From Balneatrix alpica DSM 16621 (GTDB lineage: Bacteria > Pseudomonadota > Gammaproteobacteria > Pseudomonadales > Balneatricaceae): DNA of 64,000 bases. The stretch lies in assembly GCF_000619885.1 (NCBI RefSeq), contig NZ_JHUZ01000006.1, forward strand, positions 186,001 through 250,000. Reading direction: 5' to 3'. The position numbers were made by a program, and so were the translations under genes. Position 1 is the stretch's first letter. Each line of letters begins with the position of its first letter. The notes under the pieces were generated by a model that was given only the letters and a program-made list of their open reading frames with translations, did no database searches and had not been told where the DNA came from. Shown piece by piece: positions 7,809 to 16,311 of this stretch.

Positions 7809-10523
7809 ATGACCGCTAGCCAGGGGCTCACACTCTCCCGCGCGAATGCCCTCGTAATCAGCCTGTTGGTCGCCCTGGTACTGGCGGTATTAAGCTGGTG
7901 GGGTTATCAGAATCTGAAAGCTCAGGAACAGCGGGAGTACCAGGCCGATCTGGCGACCCGCAGTGAAAATCACTTACGGGTGGTGGAGTCCACCTTCGGT
8001 AACCTGAGTCAGTTTTTGACCTCCCTGGCGGCCTACATTGGCCAGACTCCGACCCTGAGCCGCGCTCAGTTTGCCAGCTTTATCAGCGCCCATGCCTTAG
8101 CGGACTATGGTATTGCCCAGTTTGAGTGGATTCCGCGGGTTGCCCCCAGTGAGCGCCAGGCGGTGACGGCTCTGGCCAAATCGCAGGGGTTATTTGACTT
8201 CGCCTTACGCCACCCCCCTGCACCGGACTTTGCTGCCTATTACCCTGTGCTATACAGCTATACCACGGATTTTATGGGCTCCCCCACAGGGATGGATTTG
8301 GCCACCAAACCGGCATTTCGTCAGGCTTTAGCCCAGGCGCTGGCGCAAAAGCAGCTGGTGCTCCATCGCATTGCTGCCAATGGCTCGGAGGCGGAGGAGT
8401 ATCGTCTGTTGTTAGCGGTGAAGAGCCCCTCGGGGCAGGTGTTGGGGCTGGTGAGTAGTCACTTTTTGCCGGCAGCAGTGATTGATGTGCTGATCGGTGG
8501 CAAGGTTAAACAGTCTTCCCTGTGCTTACGTATTACCACCCCTGGCGGTCAGACACTTTACCAAAGCCGCTATAACCAATTGCAGCAACCCTGTGTCTAT
8601 CAAGGCGAGATGGGACAGCGCTGGAGCCGAACCCTCAAACTTGGCCAGCAACCGTTGCGGTTTAGCTTTTATGAGCAACAGCGTCAGGGCAGTGGCTGGT
8701 GGTCACGTGCCAATATCGCCCTCAGTGCGGCCTTACTGGTGGCGGGATTGCTGGGTATGTTGCTGTACTCTTCATTGCGCTATACCCAGCGAATTCGTCA
8801 TCTGGTGCAACTGCGCACCCGTAGTCTGATCAGTGCTGAGAACGAATACCACAATCTCTTTATGCAAGCGGTGGATGGTATTTATCGCGCTGACTTGCAG
8901 GGACGCCTGTTACGTTACAACCCGGCCTTTGCCCTGACGTTTGGTTTCAGCGATATGGAGACGCTGGCCGAGCAGGTGCAACATCTGGGCGCCCAACTGC
9001 ATCGGGATCCGACCCGCTACGCCAACTTTCTGCTGTCGTTACGGCAGCAGGGAAAAGTCAGTCAGTTTGAGTGGCAAGCCCATACCCATGATGGGCGCAG
9101 TATTTGGTTGTTGGAAAATGCCTACCTCTGTCAGAACGCCGAGGGGCAGAGCTATTACGAAGGCTCGATTAGTGTGATTACCGAGCGCAAGCAAACAGAG
9201 CTCCTGCTCAAACATCAGGCGGAGCATGATGCCCTGACCGGACTGATTAATCGTGCCACCTTTATTCAGCAGCTGGAGGGTTATCTGTCCTCTGCCCATC
9301 TGACGGGCAAACTGGGGGCGGTGCTGTTCATGGATTTGGACCGCTTTAAGCTGGTGAATGACACCCTCGGTCATCCGGTGGGGGATGAATTATTGACCCT
9401 GTTTGCCGGTCGTTTACGTGCCTGTCTGCGGGAGCAGGATCTGGTGGCGCGTTTTGGCGGCGATGAGTTTGCGGTGCTGTTGCAGCAGCAGGATTCGAGT
9501 GAGCGGGTACAGCAGCTGGCCAGGCGTATTGTGCAGGCAGCGGAGCAGCCATTCCGTTTTAGCAGTGGTCAGTTATTTAAGGCTAGTGTCAGCATTGGTA
9601 TTGATCTCATCAGCCAAAAGGGGCAGAGCGCCAATCAGATTCTGAGCAATGCCGATGCGGCTCTATATGAAGTAAAGCGGAAAGGACGGGGGCACTTTGT
9701 GCTGTTTAATCAGCATATGAGCCTGCAGTTGCAGCGCCGCAATCGCTTGGCATTGGCGTTGGATAGTGCCCTCGAACAGGACCAATTCGAGTTGCATTAC
9801 CAACCCATTATGGATTTGGCGGGCTTGCAGTTGTTGGGCTTCGAGGCGCTGCTGCGCTGGCAGCACCCGCAATTAGGGATGGTTTCGCCGGCGGAGTTTG
9901 TCCCCATCTGTGAAGAAACCGGTTTAATAGAGCCGTTGGGACGCTGGGTGTTACGCCAGGCGATGGCGCAGGCAGTGCGTTTTATTGGCCTGAGTGCCAA
10001 CCCGCGCTTGTTTATGAATATCAACCTTTCTCCTCAGCAGTTGCTGAACCCGCGCTTATCCGATGAACTGCAGCAAGGCTTGCGTGAACAGGGGCTATTG
10101 CCGCATCAACTGCACCTGGAAATCACCGAGAGCGCTATTCACCGGCACGAAGAGCAAGTCATTGCTCACCTGCAGCAGATCCGGGCTAAAGGGATCCGGA
10201 TTTACATTGATGATTTTGGTACGGGGCATAGCTCCTTGGAGCGCTTGGTTACCTACCCGATACAGGGGTTGAAGATCGATCGTTCCTTTACCAACCGGAT
10301 TGAGCATGACACCAGTAAGGCGGTAGTGGTGGAGGCAACGCTGTTAATGGCCAAGTTACTGGAGCTGGATGTCACAGCGGAGGGGATCGAAACCGCCAGT
10401 CAGCGTGAGTGCTTACTGGCGATGGGTTGCCAACAGGGACAGGGCTATTGGTTATCACGTCCCTTGACCCAGGCCGATGCGGAAGGTTTATGTCAGCCCA
10501 GTTTGCGCCAACTTACAGGGTGA
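7809..10523 (+). CDS. Membrane CHASE-PAS-GGDEF-EAL cyclic-di-GMP enzyme
   Basis: The product of about 904 aa has an N-terminal membrane helix (ALVISLLVALVLAVLSWWG), a periplasmic CHASE sensor domain (about 50-260, with FEWIPRV and YPVLYSY), a second helix (about 298-320), a PAS domain (YHNLFMQAVDGIYRADLQG), a GGDEF domain with intact RFGGDEFAVLL and an EAL domain with intact GFEALLRW, plus NINLSPQQL, DDFGTGHSSL and LKIDRSF. Both catalytic signatures look competent, so it may synthesise or hydrolyse c-di-GMP depending on the CHASE signal. A GTG at 7800 is an alternative start; neither has a clear RBS. The 3' end overlaps the convergent DUF501 gene by 11 bp. Confidence 0.93.
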   Translation: MTASQGLTLSRANALVISLLVALVLAVLSWWGYQNLKAQEQREYQADLATRSENHLRVVESTFGNLSQFLTSLAAYIGQTPTLSRAQFASFISAHALADYGIAQFEWIPRVAPSERQAVTALAKSQGLFDFALRHPPAPDFAAYYPVLYSYTTDFMGSPTGMDLATKPAFRQALAQALAQKQLVLHRIAANGSEAEEYRLLLAVKSPSGQVLGLVSSHFLPAAVIDVLIGGKVKQSSLCLRITTPGGQTLYQSRYNQLQQPCVYQGEMGQRWSRTLKLGQQPLRFSFYEQQRQGSGWWSRANIALSAALLVAGLLGMLLYSSLRYTQRIRHLVQLRTRSLISAENEYHNLFMQAVDGIYRADLQGRLLRYNPAFALTFGFSDMETLAEQVQHLGAQLHRDPTRYANFLLSLRQQGKVSQFEWQAHTHDGRSIWLLENAYLCQNAEGQSYYEGSISVITERKQTELLLKHQAEHDALTGLINRATFIQQLEGYLSSAHLTGKLGAVLFMDLDRFKLVNDTLGHPVGDELLTLFAGRLRACLREQDLVARFGGDEFAVLLQQQDSSERVQQLARRIVQAAEQPFRFSSGQLFKASVSIGIDLISQKGQSANQILSNADAALYEVKRKGRGHFVLFNQHMSLQLQRRNRLALALDSALEQDQFELHYQPIMDLAGLQLLGFEALLRWQHPQLGMVSPAEFVPICEETGLIEPLGRWVLRQAMAQAVRFIGLSANPRLFMNINLSPQQLLNPRLSDELQQGLREQGLLPHQLHLEITESAIHRHEEQVIAHLQQIRAKGIRIYIDDFGTGHSSLERLVTYPIQGLKIDRSFTNRIEHDTSKAVVVEATLLMAKLLELDVTAEGIETASQRECLLAMGCQQGQGYWLSRPLTQADAEGLCQPSLRQLTG

Positions 10524-11034
10524 TGGGCAGCTGACTCAGTTGAAACTGCTGCTCTAACCACTGACCAACCACGTTATGGCCGCAGAGGTGATGGGCATAG
10601 TGGGTGTGCAGGCAGCGAATACGGCTCCAATCAGCAATCCCCCCTACCCCCAGCTTGTTGATCGCTTCCAGTTTATCTAAGGCCTGCAGTTGGGCCTTAT
10701 CTTCTGCGTTCATATAGTGCAGGCGCTGGGCGGCATAATCGGCATGACTGTCCCACAGGGCTTGGCGAAAGGTGCTGTCATCTTCTACTCGGGCCTCCAG
10801 CTGCTTGATATAACCCTGGGCTTCAATGGTGGAAATGGCCTTGAACAGGTCGCGGCTGGTGAGCCAGTACAGAGTCGGAAAGGGTTTGCCTTCCATCAGT
10901 GGACGCATCCGTACCACCAGGGGAATACCACTGGCGCTGACGGCGCCCATGGCATCCAGGCTGCGTGGTGGACGGCCCAGTTGTTGTTCCAGAAGGCTGA
11001 GATGTTCGTGACTGATGGTGGCAATAGCGGTCAT
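10513..11034 (-). CDS. DUF501 family protein
   Basis: The 173-aa cytosolic protein belongs to the DUF501 family: GRPPRSLDAMGAVS near the N-terminus, a central PTLYWLTSRDL, and the C-terminal GVGGIADWSRIRCLHTHYAHHL with conserved Cys and His residues that could bind a metal. Function is unknown. In actinobacteria and gammaproteobacteria the family often lies near ppx or central genes; here it is 62 bp upstream of the recG 3' end on the same strand as recG, and convergent with the EAL gene. Confidence 0.85.
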   Translation of the reverse strand: MTAIATISHEHLSLLEQQLGRPPRSLDAMGAVSASGIPLVVRMRPLMEGKPFPTLYWLTSRDLFKAISTIEAQGYIKQLEARVEDDSTFRQALWDSHADYAAQRLHYMNAEDKAQLQALDKLEAINKLGVGGIADWSRIRCLHTHYAHHLCGHNVVGQWLEQQFQLSQLPITL

Positions 11035-11096
11035 GGCGATGGATGCTGGTTAAAAGGCGGCCATTATAACAGCCGCCGGTGGGTCCTGCTGGCTTG

Positions 11097-13193
11097 TTAG
11101 GCCTGGGTATAGCGCTCGGCTTGGCCTAGCCAGCGGCGGATCAAGGGCTCGGCTCGCTCGGGGAAGCGCCGTAGCAGCTGATCGCCAGCCTCATGCACCC
11201 GTTCCAGCCAGTGTTGGTCGCGTTCCAGATTGGCGATGCGAAACTGAACCAGACCGGTCTGACGGGTGCCCAGAACTTCGCCTGGGCCACGTAATTCCAG
11301 GTCTTTCTCGGCAATGACAAAGCCATCGCTGCTGTCACGCATGACGGCCAAACGAGCCTTTCCTTGCTGGGATAAGGGGGAGTGATACATCAGTACGCAG
11401 AAGCTTTCCACTGCCCCGCGCCCTACTCGGCCCCGCAGCTGGTGCAGTTGAGCTAGCCCTAGGCGCTCTGGGTTTTCGATAATCATCACGCTGGCATTGG
11501 GCACATCCACCCCGACTTCGATGACGGTGGTGGCCACCAGTAAGTCCAGCTCGGCTGCTTTAAAGGCCGCCATTACGCTGGCTTTTTCCGCCGCTTTCAG
11601 GCGGCCATGTATCAAGCCAATGCGTAGCTCTGGCAGGGCCTCGGCCAATTGCGCAGCGGTGACTTCGGCGGCTTGGCACTCCAGGGCTTCTGACTCTTCA
11701 ATCAGGGTACAGACCCAGTAGGCCTGACGTCCCTGGCGGCAGGCGGCTCGGACGCGCTCAATCACTTCATCCCGACGTTGATCGGCAATGACCACCGTTT
11801 GCACCGGCGTGCGCCCTGGCGGTAACTCATCAATCACTGAGCAATCCAGGTCGGCATAGGCCACCATCGCCAGGGTACGGGGAATGGGGGTGGCGGTCAT
11901 GATCAATTGATGGGGGGCTCGGCCTTGATGCAGGCCCTTTTCCCGCAGAGACAAACGTTGATGCACACCAAAGCGGTGTTGTTCATCAATAATCACCAAG
12001 CCGAGTTTGGCGAAGCTGACCTCTTCCTGGAACAGGGCATGGGTACCCACCACCATGGCGGCCTCGCCGCTGTGGATCTGTTCCAGTGCTTGCTTACGGG
12101 CTTTGCCCTTCAGTTTACCCGCGAGCCAGGCGACCTGCAGGCCAAGGGGTTCCAGCCAGCGGCTGAAGTTGTGGTAATGCTGCTCCGCCAGGATTTCCGT
12201 TGGAGCCATCAGCGCAGCCTGAAAACCAGCTTCAATTGCCTGTAATGCCGCCATGGCGGCGACCAGGGTTTTGCCAGAGCCGACGTCGCCCTGCACTAAG
12301 CGTAGCATGGGCTGTTCTTGCTCAATGTCGGCGGCAATTTCACGGCCCACCCGTTGTTGAGCCTGGGTAAGATGAAAGCCGAGGGAGTCCAACAGGGGCT
12401 GGCGTAGGCTGCCATCCCCTTTAAGGATGGGGGCGGCAATCTGTTGGGCCTGCTGGCGTACGCGGATCAGGCTGAGGTGATGAGCCAGCAGTTCCTCGAA
12501 GACCAGACGCTGGCGATGGGGCTCGTGTTCACTCAGCAATTGGCTTTGTGGTATGCCAGGTGGTGGGCGATGCAGGAATAACAGTGCCTCCTGTAACGAG
12601 CCCAGGCCATAGCGGTGCAGAATTTCGTCAGGCAGCCAATCGGTGAGTGCCCCCTCACGGCGTTGCAGCATGCTGAGGGCCTGTTCGCTAAGCTGACGCA
12701 AGCGAGGTTGGGTCAGGCCTTCGGTAGTGGGGTAAATCGCTGTGAGGGATTGCTCCAGTTTAGGCGGCTCGCTGTTGTCATGCAGGATGCGGTATTCCGG
12801 GTGCACCATCTCCAAACCACTGGGGCCGACGCGGACCTCGCCGAAGCAGCGTAGCGTCAAACCCGCTAACAGCTGGTTTTTTTGCGCCTGGCTAAAATGG
12901 AAAAAGCGCAGGGTCAGGCTACCGGTTAAATCCTGGACTTTCACCAGCAGGCTGCGGCGTCGACCTTTGACCACATCAGCCAGGCGGATATTTGCTTCAA
13001 TCAGGACTTCATCCCCTGGACGGAGGCTGCCCAAAGGGGTGACGCGGGTGCGATCTTGGTAGCGCAGTGGCAGGTGGAAGAGGATATCTTGCACACTGCT
13101 TAAGCCCAGATGCTGGCAGCGCTCTACTACGGCAGGGCCGGCGCCACGCAAGGCGCTGATAGGGATGTCGGCCAGGCTGGCAGGGGTACTCAT
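11097..13193 (-). CDS. recG: ATP-dependent DNA helicase RecG
   Basis: The 698-aa monomeric double-stranded DNA translocase reverses stalled replication forks and processes R-loops. It shows the wedge/OB domain at the N-terminus (DRTRVTPLGSLRPGDEVLIEA), helicase motif I VQGDVGSGKTLVA, motif II IIDEQHRFG, motif III TATPIPRTLAM, and the C-terminal motifs TTVIEVGVDVPNA and QLHQLRGRVGRG. The chosen ATG (MSTPASLADIP) overlaps the oxyR stop as ATGA, so the two are cotranscribed. The oxyR-recG pairing is conserved in pseudomonads and relatives. Confidence 0.97.
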   Translation of the reverse strand: MSTPASLADIPISALRGAGPAVVERCQHLGLSSVQDILFHLPLRYQDRTRVTPLGSLRPGDEVLIEANIRLADVVKGRRRSLLVKVQDLTGSLTLRFFHFSQAQKNQLLAGLTLRCFGEVRVGPSGLEMVHPEYRILHDNSEPPKLEQSLTAIYPTTEGLTQPRLRQLSEQALSMLQRREGALTDWLPDEILHRYGLGSLQEALLFLHRPPPGIPQSQLLSEHEPHRQRLVFEELLAHHLSLIRVRQQAQQIAAPILKGDGSLRQPLLDSLGFHLTQAQQRVGREIAADIEQEQPMLRLVQGDVGSGKTLVAAMAALQAIEAGFQAALMAPTEILAEQHYHNFSRWLEPLGLQVAWLAGKLKGKARKQALEQIHSGEAAMVVGTHALFQEEVSFAKLGLVIIDEQHRFGVHQRLSLREKGLHQGRAPHQLIMTATPIPRTLAMVAYADLDCSVIDELPPGRTPVQTVVIADQRRDEVIERVRAACRQGRQAYWVCTLIEESEALECQAAEVTAAQLAEALPELRIGLIHGRLKAAEKASVMAAFKAAELDLLVATTVIEVGVDVPNASVMIIENPERLGLAQLHQLRGRVGRGAVESFCVLMYHSPLSQQGKARLAVMRDSSDGFVIAEKDLELRGPGEVLGTRQTGLVQFRIANLERDQHWLERVHEAGDQLLRRFPERAEPLIRRWLGQAERYTQA

Positions 13194-14095
13194 GACAGAC
13201 GAATGTTGCACTGCTTAATGGTGTCACGCAGTACATCGATGGCTTTAGGACGGGGAAAGCTGGCACGCCAGGCCAGGGCGACGGTACGCATCGGCTGCGG
13301 AGAGCTAAAGGGCCGGGTGCAGAGTAAGCCGGGGGCATATAAGCCTTCCCCTGCGGCGGACTGTGGCAGTATCGTCACGCCAAAGCCGGAGGCAACCATG
13401 TGCCTCAGGGTTTCCAGCGAGCTGCCCTCGGTGATAGCCTGCTGTGGATCGCTGGCCTGCTTTAAACTGGGACAGGCCTGTAAGACCTGATCACGGAAAC
13501 AGTGTCCTTCTCCCAGCAATAGCATGTCGGAACATTTGAGTTGGTCGGCTTTGACTTCCTGCTCCTGCGCTAATGGATGCTTGCTTGGTAGCAGCATCAC
13601 AAAGACTTCGTCGTAGAGGGGTAAGGTCACCACATCCGGCTCGGTGAAGGGTAAGGCAACGATGATGGCATCCAGCTCACCATTACGCAGCTTACGCCGT
13701 AGTACGGCGGTGTAGTTTTCTTCTATATAAAGCGGCATCTGGGGAGCCGCCTGTTGTAGCTGGGGTACCAGATGGGGAAAGAGGTAGGGGCCAATGGTGT
13801 AGATGGCACCCACCCGTAGGGGGCTACGCAGTTGATCCTTGCCGGCACTGGCCAGCTCACGGATGCGTTCGCTCTCTTCCAATACGCGTTGGGCCTGGCG
13901 CACGATTTGTTCACCCATATCCGTTACCCGTACCGCGTTTTTGCTCCGCTCAAACAGCAGCACCCCCAGCTCATCCTCAAGCTTTTTGACGGCCACACTG
14001 AGGGTAGGTTGGCTGACGTAGCAGCGATCTGCGGCACGGCCAAAATGTTGTTCCTGGGCCAGGGTAACGATGTATTTAAGCTCGGTCAGGGTCAT
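13190..14095 (-). CDS. oxyR: Hydrogen peroxide-responsive LysR regulator OxyR
   Basis: The 301-aa LysR-type activator has an N-terminal winged HTH (HFGRAADRCYVSQPTLSVAVKKLE) and a substrate-binding-like sensor domain. The redox pair is present with E. coli numbering: Cys199 and Cys208 in GHCFRDQVLQAC. Oxidation by peroxide forms the disulfide and activates catalase, peroxidase and related genes. The start MTLTELKYIV is canonical; a 12-codon upstream extension is rejected. It overlaps recG downstream. Three phased TCTCAT repeats lie 77-135 bp upstream. Confidence 0.96.
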   Translation of the reverse strand: MTLTELKYIVTLAQEQHFGRAADRCYVSQPTLSVAVKKLEDELGVLLFERSKNAVRVTDMGEQIVRQAQRVLEESERIRELASAGKDQLRSPLRVGAIYTIGPYLFPHLVPQLQQAAPQMPLYIEENYTAVLRRKLRNGELDAIIVALPFTEPDVVTLPLYDEVFVMLLPSKHPLAQEQEVKADQLKCSDMLLLGEGHCFRDQVLQACPSLKQASDPQQAITEGSSLETLRHMVASGFGVTILPQSAAGEGLYAPGLLCTRPFSSPQPMRTVALAWRASFPRPKAIDVLRDTIKQCNIRLS

Positions 14096-14171
14096 GGCAG
14101 AGTCCTTGGCAGTTGGCCTTGCTTGTTGCACTGGGGCCGAGCTGCCATTATAGCCAAGGGCTATTGTCGGA

Positions 14172-14229
14172 TCTCATTCAAAATGAAATGGCGTCTCATA
14201 TGCTTGCAATGACGTCTCATTAAGAATGA
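14172..14229. promoter_or_regulatory. Phased direct/inverted repeats upstream of oxyR
   Basis: The hexamer TCTCAT occurs three times, at 14172, 14194 and 14215, a spacing of 21-22 bp or two helical turns. Two copies expand into perfect palindromes TCATT-N3-AATGA (14174-14186 and 14217-14229). This looks like an array of sites for a dimeric regulator on one DNA face. It lies between oxyR and a plus-strand terminator at 14240. Which protein binds is unknown; OxyR itself is one candidate. Confidence 0.5.
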
Positions 14230-14239
14230 AATGAAAGAG

Positions 14240-14263
14240 GCAGCCCTTCGTGGCTGCTTTTTT
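14240..14263 (+). terminator. Orphan plus-strand intrinsic terminator
   Basis: The hairpin GCAGCC/GGCTGC with loop CTTCGT is followed by six T residues. No plus-strand gene lies between oxyR and this site, so it would terminate a short transcript of at most about 150 nt divergent from oxyR. Together with 14096-14396, which has no ORF, this is the only structure I see in that gap besides the repeats. Confidence 0.75.
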
Positions 14264-14396
14264 GTCATATCACAACATTGTGCAGAGCCTTTGCTTTTTA
14301 AGTATTGGTAGTTGCACGATGCTTTTAGCCGATCAGCGCTTCACGATTGCCCCTCTATGACTCGAAGTCTGTTTGTGGAGAGCGCTACCGAATAGT

Positions 14397-14756
14397 TTAA
14401 TCCGTGTGGCGTGGCCGATTTTCTGTCAATTCTTCCAAAGCAGTTACCAAGCTTTCTATCGCTCGTGCGCTAGCAGATGATGAGGCAATGACACGTTCCA
14501 CTCGGTCTAGAAGCGGAACATCCCGATCCTTGTCGAGTGTATATGGATCGATTTGCAAAAATGTGCAAATTTTTACTATGTTCTTACTTACTCTCGCGAC
14601 TTTCCCTCGTTCAATACGGGATAGTTGTGAATGGTGGACATCGCAGGCAGACCCTAAATCAACAAGCGTAAGGCCGCATTCCAATCGCTTTTCATGGATG
14701 AGTTTGGCTAGTTTTTGGACAGAGTTCTTGTTGAGTTCTTGGGTCATAATATGCAT
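14397..14756 (-). CDS. XRE-family helix-turn-helix regulator
   Basis: The 119-aa protein has a Cro/C1-type HTH at about residues 14-70 (LAKLIHEKRLECGLTLVDLGSACDVHHSQLSRIERGK) and a C-terminal tail likely to dimerise. It is divergent from the DUF4031-MazG-UDG operon, with TGCA-rich palindromes in the 33-bp gap, so it is the probable local repressor of that operon and of itself. Codon and base use from here to about 23.4 kb are less GC-rich than the flanking core. An ATG at 14747 is an equally possible start. Confidence 0.8.
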   Translation of the reverse strand: MHIMTQELNKNSVQKLAKLIHEKRLECGLTLVDLGSACDVHHSQLSRIERGKVARVSKNIVKICTFLQIDPYTLDKDRDVPLLDRVERVIASSSASARAIESLVTALEELTENRPRHTD

Positions 14757-14775
14757 AATAATTGCACATTGTGCA
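14752..14775. promoter_or_regulatory. TGCA-palindrome operator between XRE gene and DUF4031 operon
   Basis: A perfect palindrome TGCAC-ATT-GTGCA lies at 14763-14775, and a second TGCA half-site pair spans 14752-14766 (TGCA-N7-TGCA). Half-sites are spaced 9-11 bp. The position, across both divergent start regions, fits an operator for the XRE protein encoded at 14397-14756. Confidence 0.5.
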
Positions 14776-14789
14776 CGAGGAATCTAGCC

Positions 14790-15083
14790 ATGGCAGTCTA
14801 CGTAGATTCAGAAGAAATCCACTCAAAGGGACGTGTTTGGTGCCATTTGGTAGCAGATTCTCTTGATGAGCTTCATAGCTTCGCTGCGCGACTAGGCCTG
14901 GAACGCAGGTGGTTTCAAAGTGAAAGCTTTTACCCCCATTATGATGTGACACTTTCCGTTCGATACCGAGCAGTTCAGCTTGGCGCTATTAATGCTGATC
15001 GCAGAAAAATTATTGGATGCTGCAAGCAGATGCGTGAACAGATGCAAGCGCAGAGGATGCTTCAGCAATCGCTGTTTGATTAA
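14790..15083 (+). CDS. DUF4031 family protein
   Basis: The 97-aa protein matches DUF4031: MAVYVDSEEIHSKGRVWCHLVADS, DELHSFAARLGLERRWFQ, PHYDVTLSVRYRAVQLGAINADRR. The family is known from bacteria and phages and has no assigned biochemistry; the conserved His, Cys, Tyr and Asp residues look catalytic or metal-binding. The start at 14790 has GAGGA at a good distance; the open frame upstream is not conserved. It is the first gene of a three-gene operon, 10 bp before the MazG-like gene. Confidence 0.82.
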   Translation: MAVYVDSEEIHSKGRVWCHLVADSLDELHSFAARLGLERRWFQSESFYPHYDVTLSVRYRAVQLGAINADRRKIIGCCKQMREQMQAQRMLQQSLFD

Positions 15084-15093
15084 GGAGGACTAA

Positions 15094-16311
15094 ATGGCGG
15101 GTATTGCTAAACAGCAAATAACACCTCTGTCTCTTCCGGAGTACGAGCTCAAGGCTAGAGAATCCTCACAGTTCAAGGACAGCCCGAGAGCGCTACAGAG
15201 TCTGCGTTTCGGTTTTTTTGGAGAAGTTGGTGGTCTTCTATCTTCAGTAAAAAAAGCTGAGCGTGATCGTTTGGAGGACACCCAGAGTGCTGCGGCAGCT
15301 GAGGAGTTGGGAGATTCCCTGTGGTATCTGTTTACTGTCGCTAGCTTATTGGAAATCACGCCGGACGATTTGGGCTTTTTCTGCTTAGATGCACTAAGGA
15401 AAAAGTTCAACGAGAATGAACAGCAGTACAGAACACCGGTAACGTTTCGTCAGATAGATTCTTTAATCAATGCCTGCACCGATGGAACAATCGATAGGCC
15501 CAAGCAGATGGGTGCTCTAGCCCATGCCGCTGGCGTTTTTTGCAACATTCCTGAAGCACAACTCAAGGCTGGCCCCACCCCTTCAATACTTGAACATTTT
15601 GGCAACCTATTGATGGAGTTGGCACTATGTTGCTCGAGCTTTAACCTGCACCTTGAAGATGTGGCTCGGAGTAACTTAGAAAAGATCAAAAGCCGCTGGC
15701 CAGGAGAACATCCTGATTACACTTCATTTTTTGATTCCGAGTACCCAGATTATGAACAGTTGCCTCGAAATCTGACGATGGACTTTGTGGAGTTGTCTCG
15801 CCCCAATGGTACCTGCGTTGTCCAACAGTTGAACGGAGTATTTATCGGCGACCCTTTGACGGATAACAGCAACGAGCCAGATGATTACCGTTTTCACGAT
15901 GTCTTCCATCTAGCCTACATGGCTTATTTGGGATGGTCGCCAGTTCTGCGCGGCTTGCTCAGAAGAAAACGTAAATCCCAGCCCTCCATTGACGAAAATG
16001 AAGATGGTGCGAGAGCCATGATCATTGAGGAAGGAATCGCCACATGGATTTTCAACCATGCGAAGCGCCGGAATTTCTATGAAGGAATAGAAGAAGGTGC
16101 ACTGGAGTACGGTGTGCTCAAGCAAATTCACTCTATGGTAGAAGGATATGAAGTTCACCGGTGTCCATTGTGGCAATGGGAACGTGCCATCTTGAAAGGA
16201 TTTGAGGTGTTTCGGCAACTACGTAAAGAGCGGTCAGGTTCTGTTGTAGTTAATATGAAGGATCATCATCTAACTTTCGAACCTATACTTGAGAAAAAAC
16301 CTTCTAAATGA
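15094..16311 (+). CDS. MazG-like nucleotide pyrophosphohydrolase with extra C-terminal domain
   Basis: The 405-aa protein begins with a MazG-type all-alpha NTP pyrophosphohydrolase region: FFGEVGGLLSSVKK (about 41-54) and AEELGDSLWYLF (about 69-80). The usual ExxE of the first metal motif reads E44-V-G-G47, so one ligand is replaced, while E71xxD74 is kept. A second MazG-like repeat ends in NLEKIKSRW (194-202). Residues 228-405 (FHDVFHLAYMAYLGW, ARAMIIEEGIATWIF) form a distinct domain like the one C-terminal to some MazG proteins. MazG enzymes hydrolyse (d)NTPs to NMPs and PPi. It overlaps the UDG-like gene by 4 bp. Substrate is unknown. Confidence 0.75.
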   Translation: MAGIAKQQITPLSLPEYELKARESSQFKDSPRALQSLRFGFFGEVGGLLSSVKKAERDRLEDTQSAAAAEELGDSLWYLFTVASLLEITPDDLGFFCLDALRKKFNENEQQYRTPVTFRQIDSLINACTDGTIDRPKQMGALAHAAGVFCNIPEAQLKAGPTPSILEHFGNLLMELALCCSSFNLHLEDVARSNLEKIKSRWPGEHPDYTSFFDSEYPDYEQLPRNLTMDFVELSRPNGTCVVQQLNGVFIGDPLTDNSNEPDDYRFHDVFHLAYMAYLGWSPVLRGLLRRKRKSQPSIDENEDGARAMIIEEGIATWIFNHAKRRNFYEGIEEGALEYGVLKQIHSMVEGYEVHRCPLWQWERAILKGFEVFRQLRKERSGSVVVNMKDHHLTFEPILEKKPSK

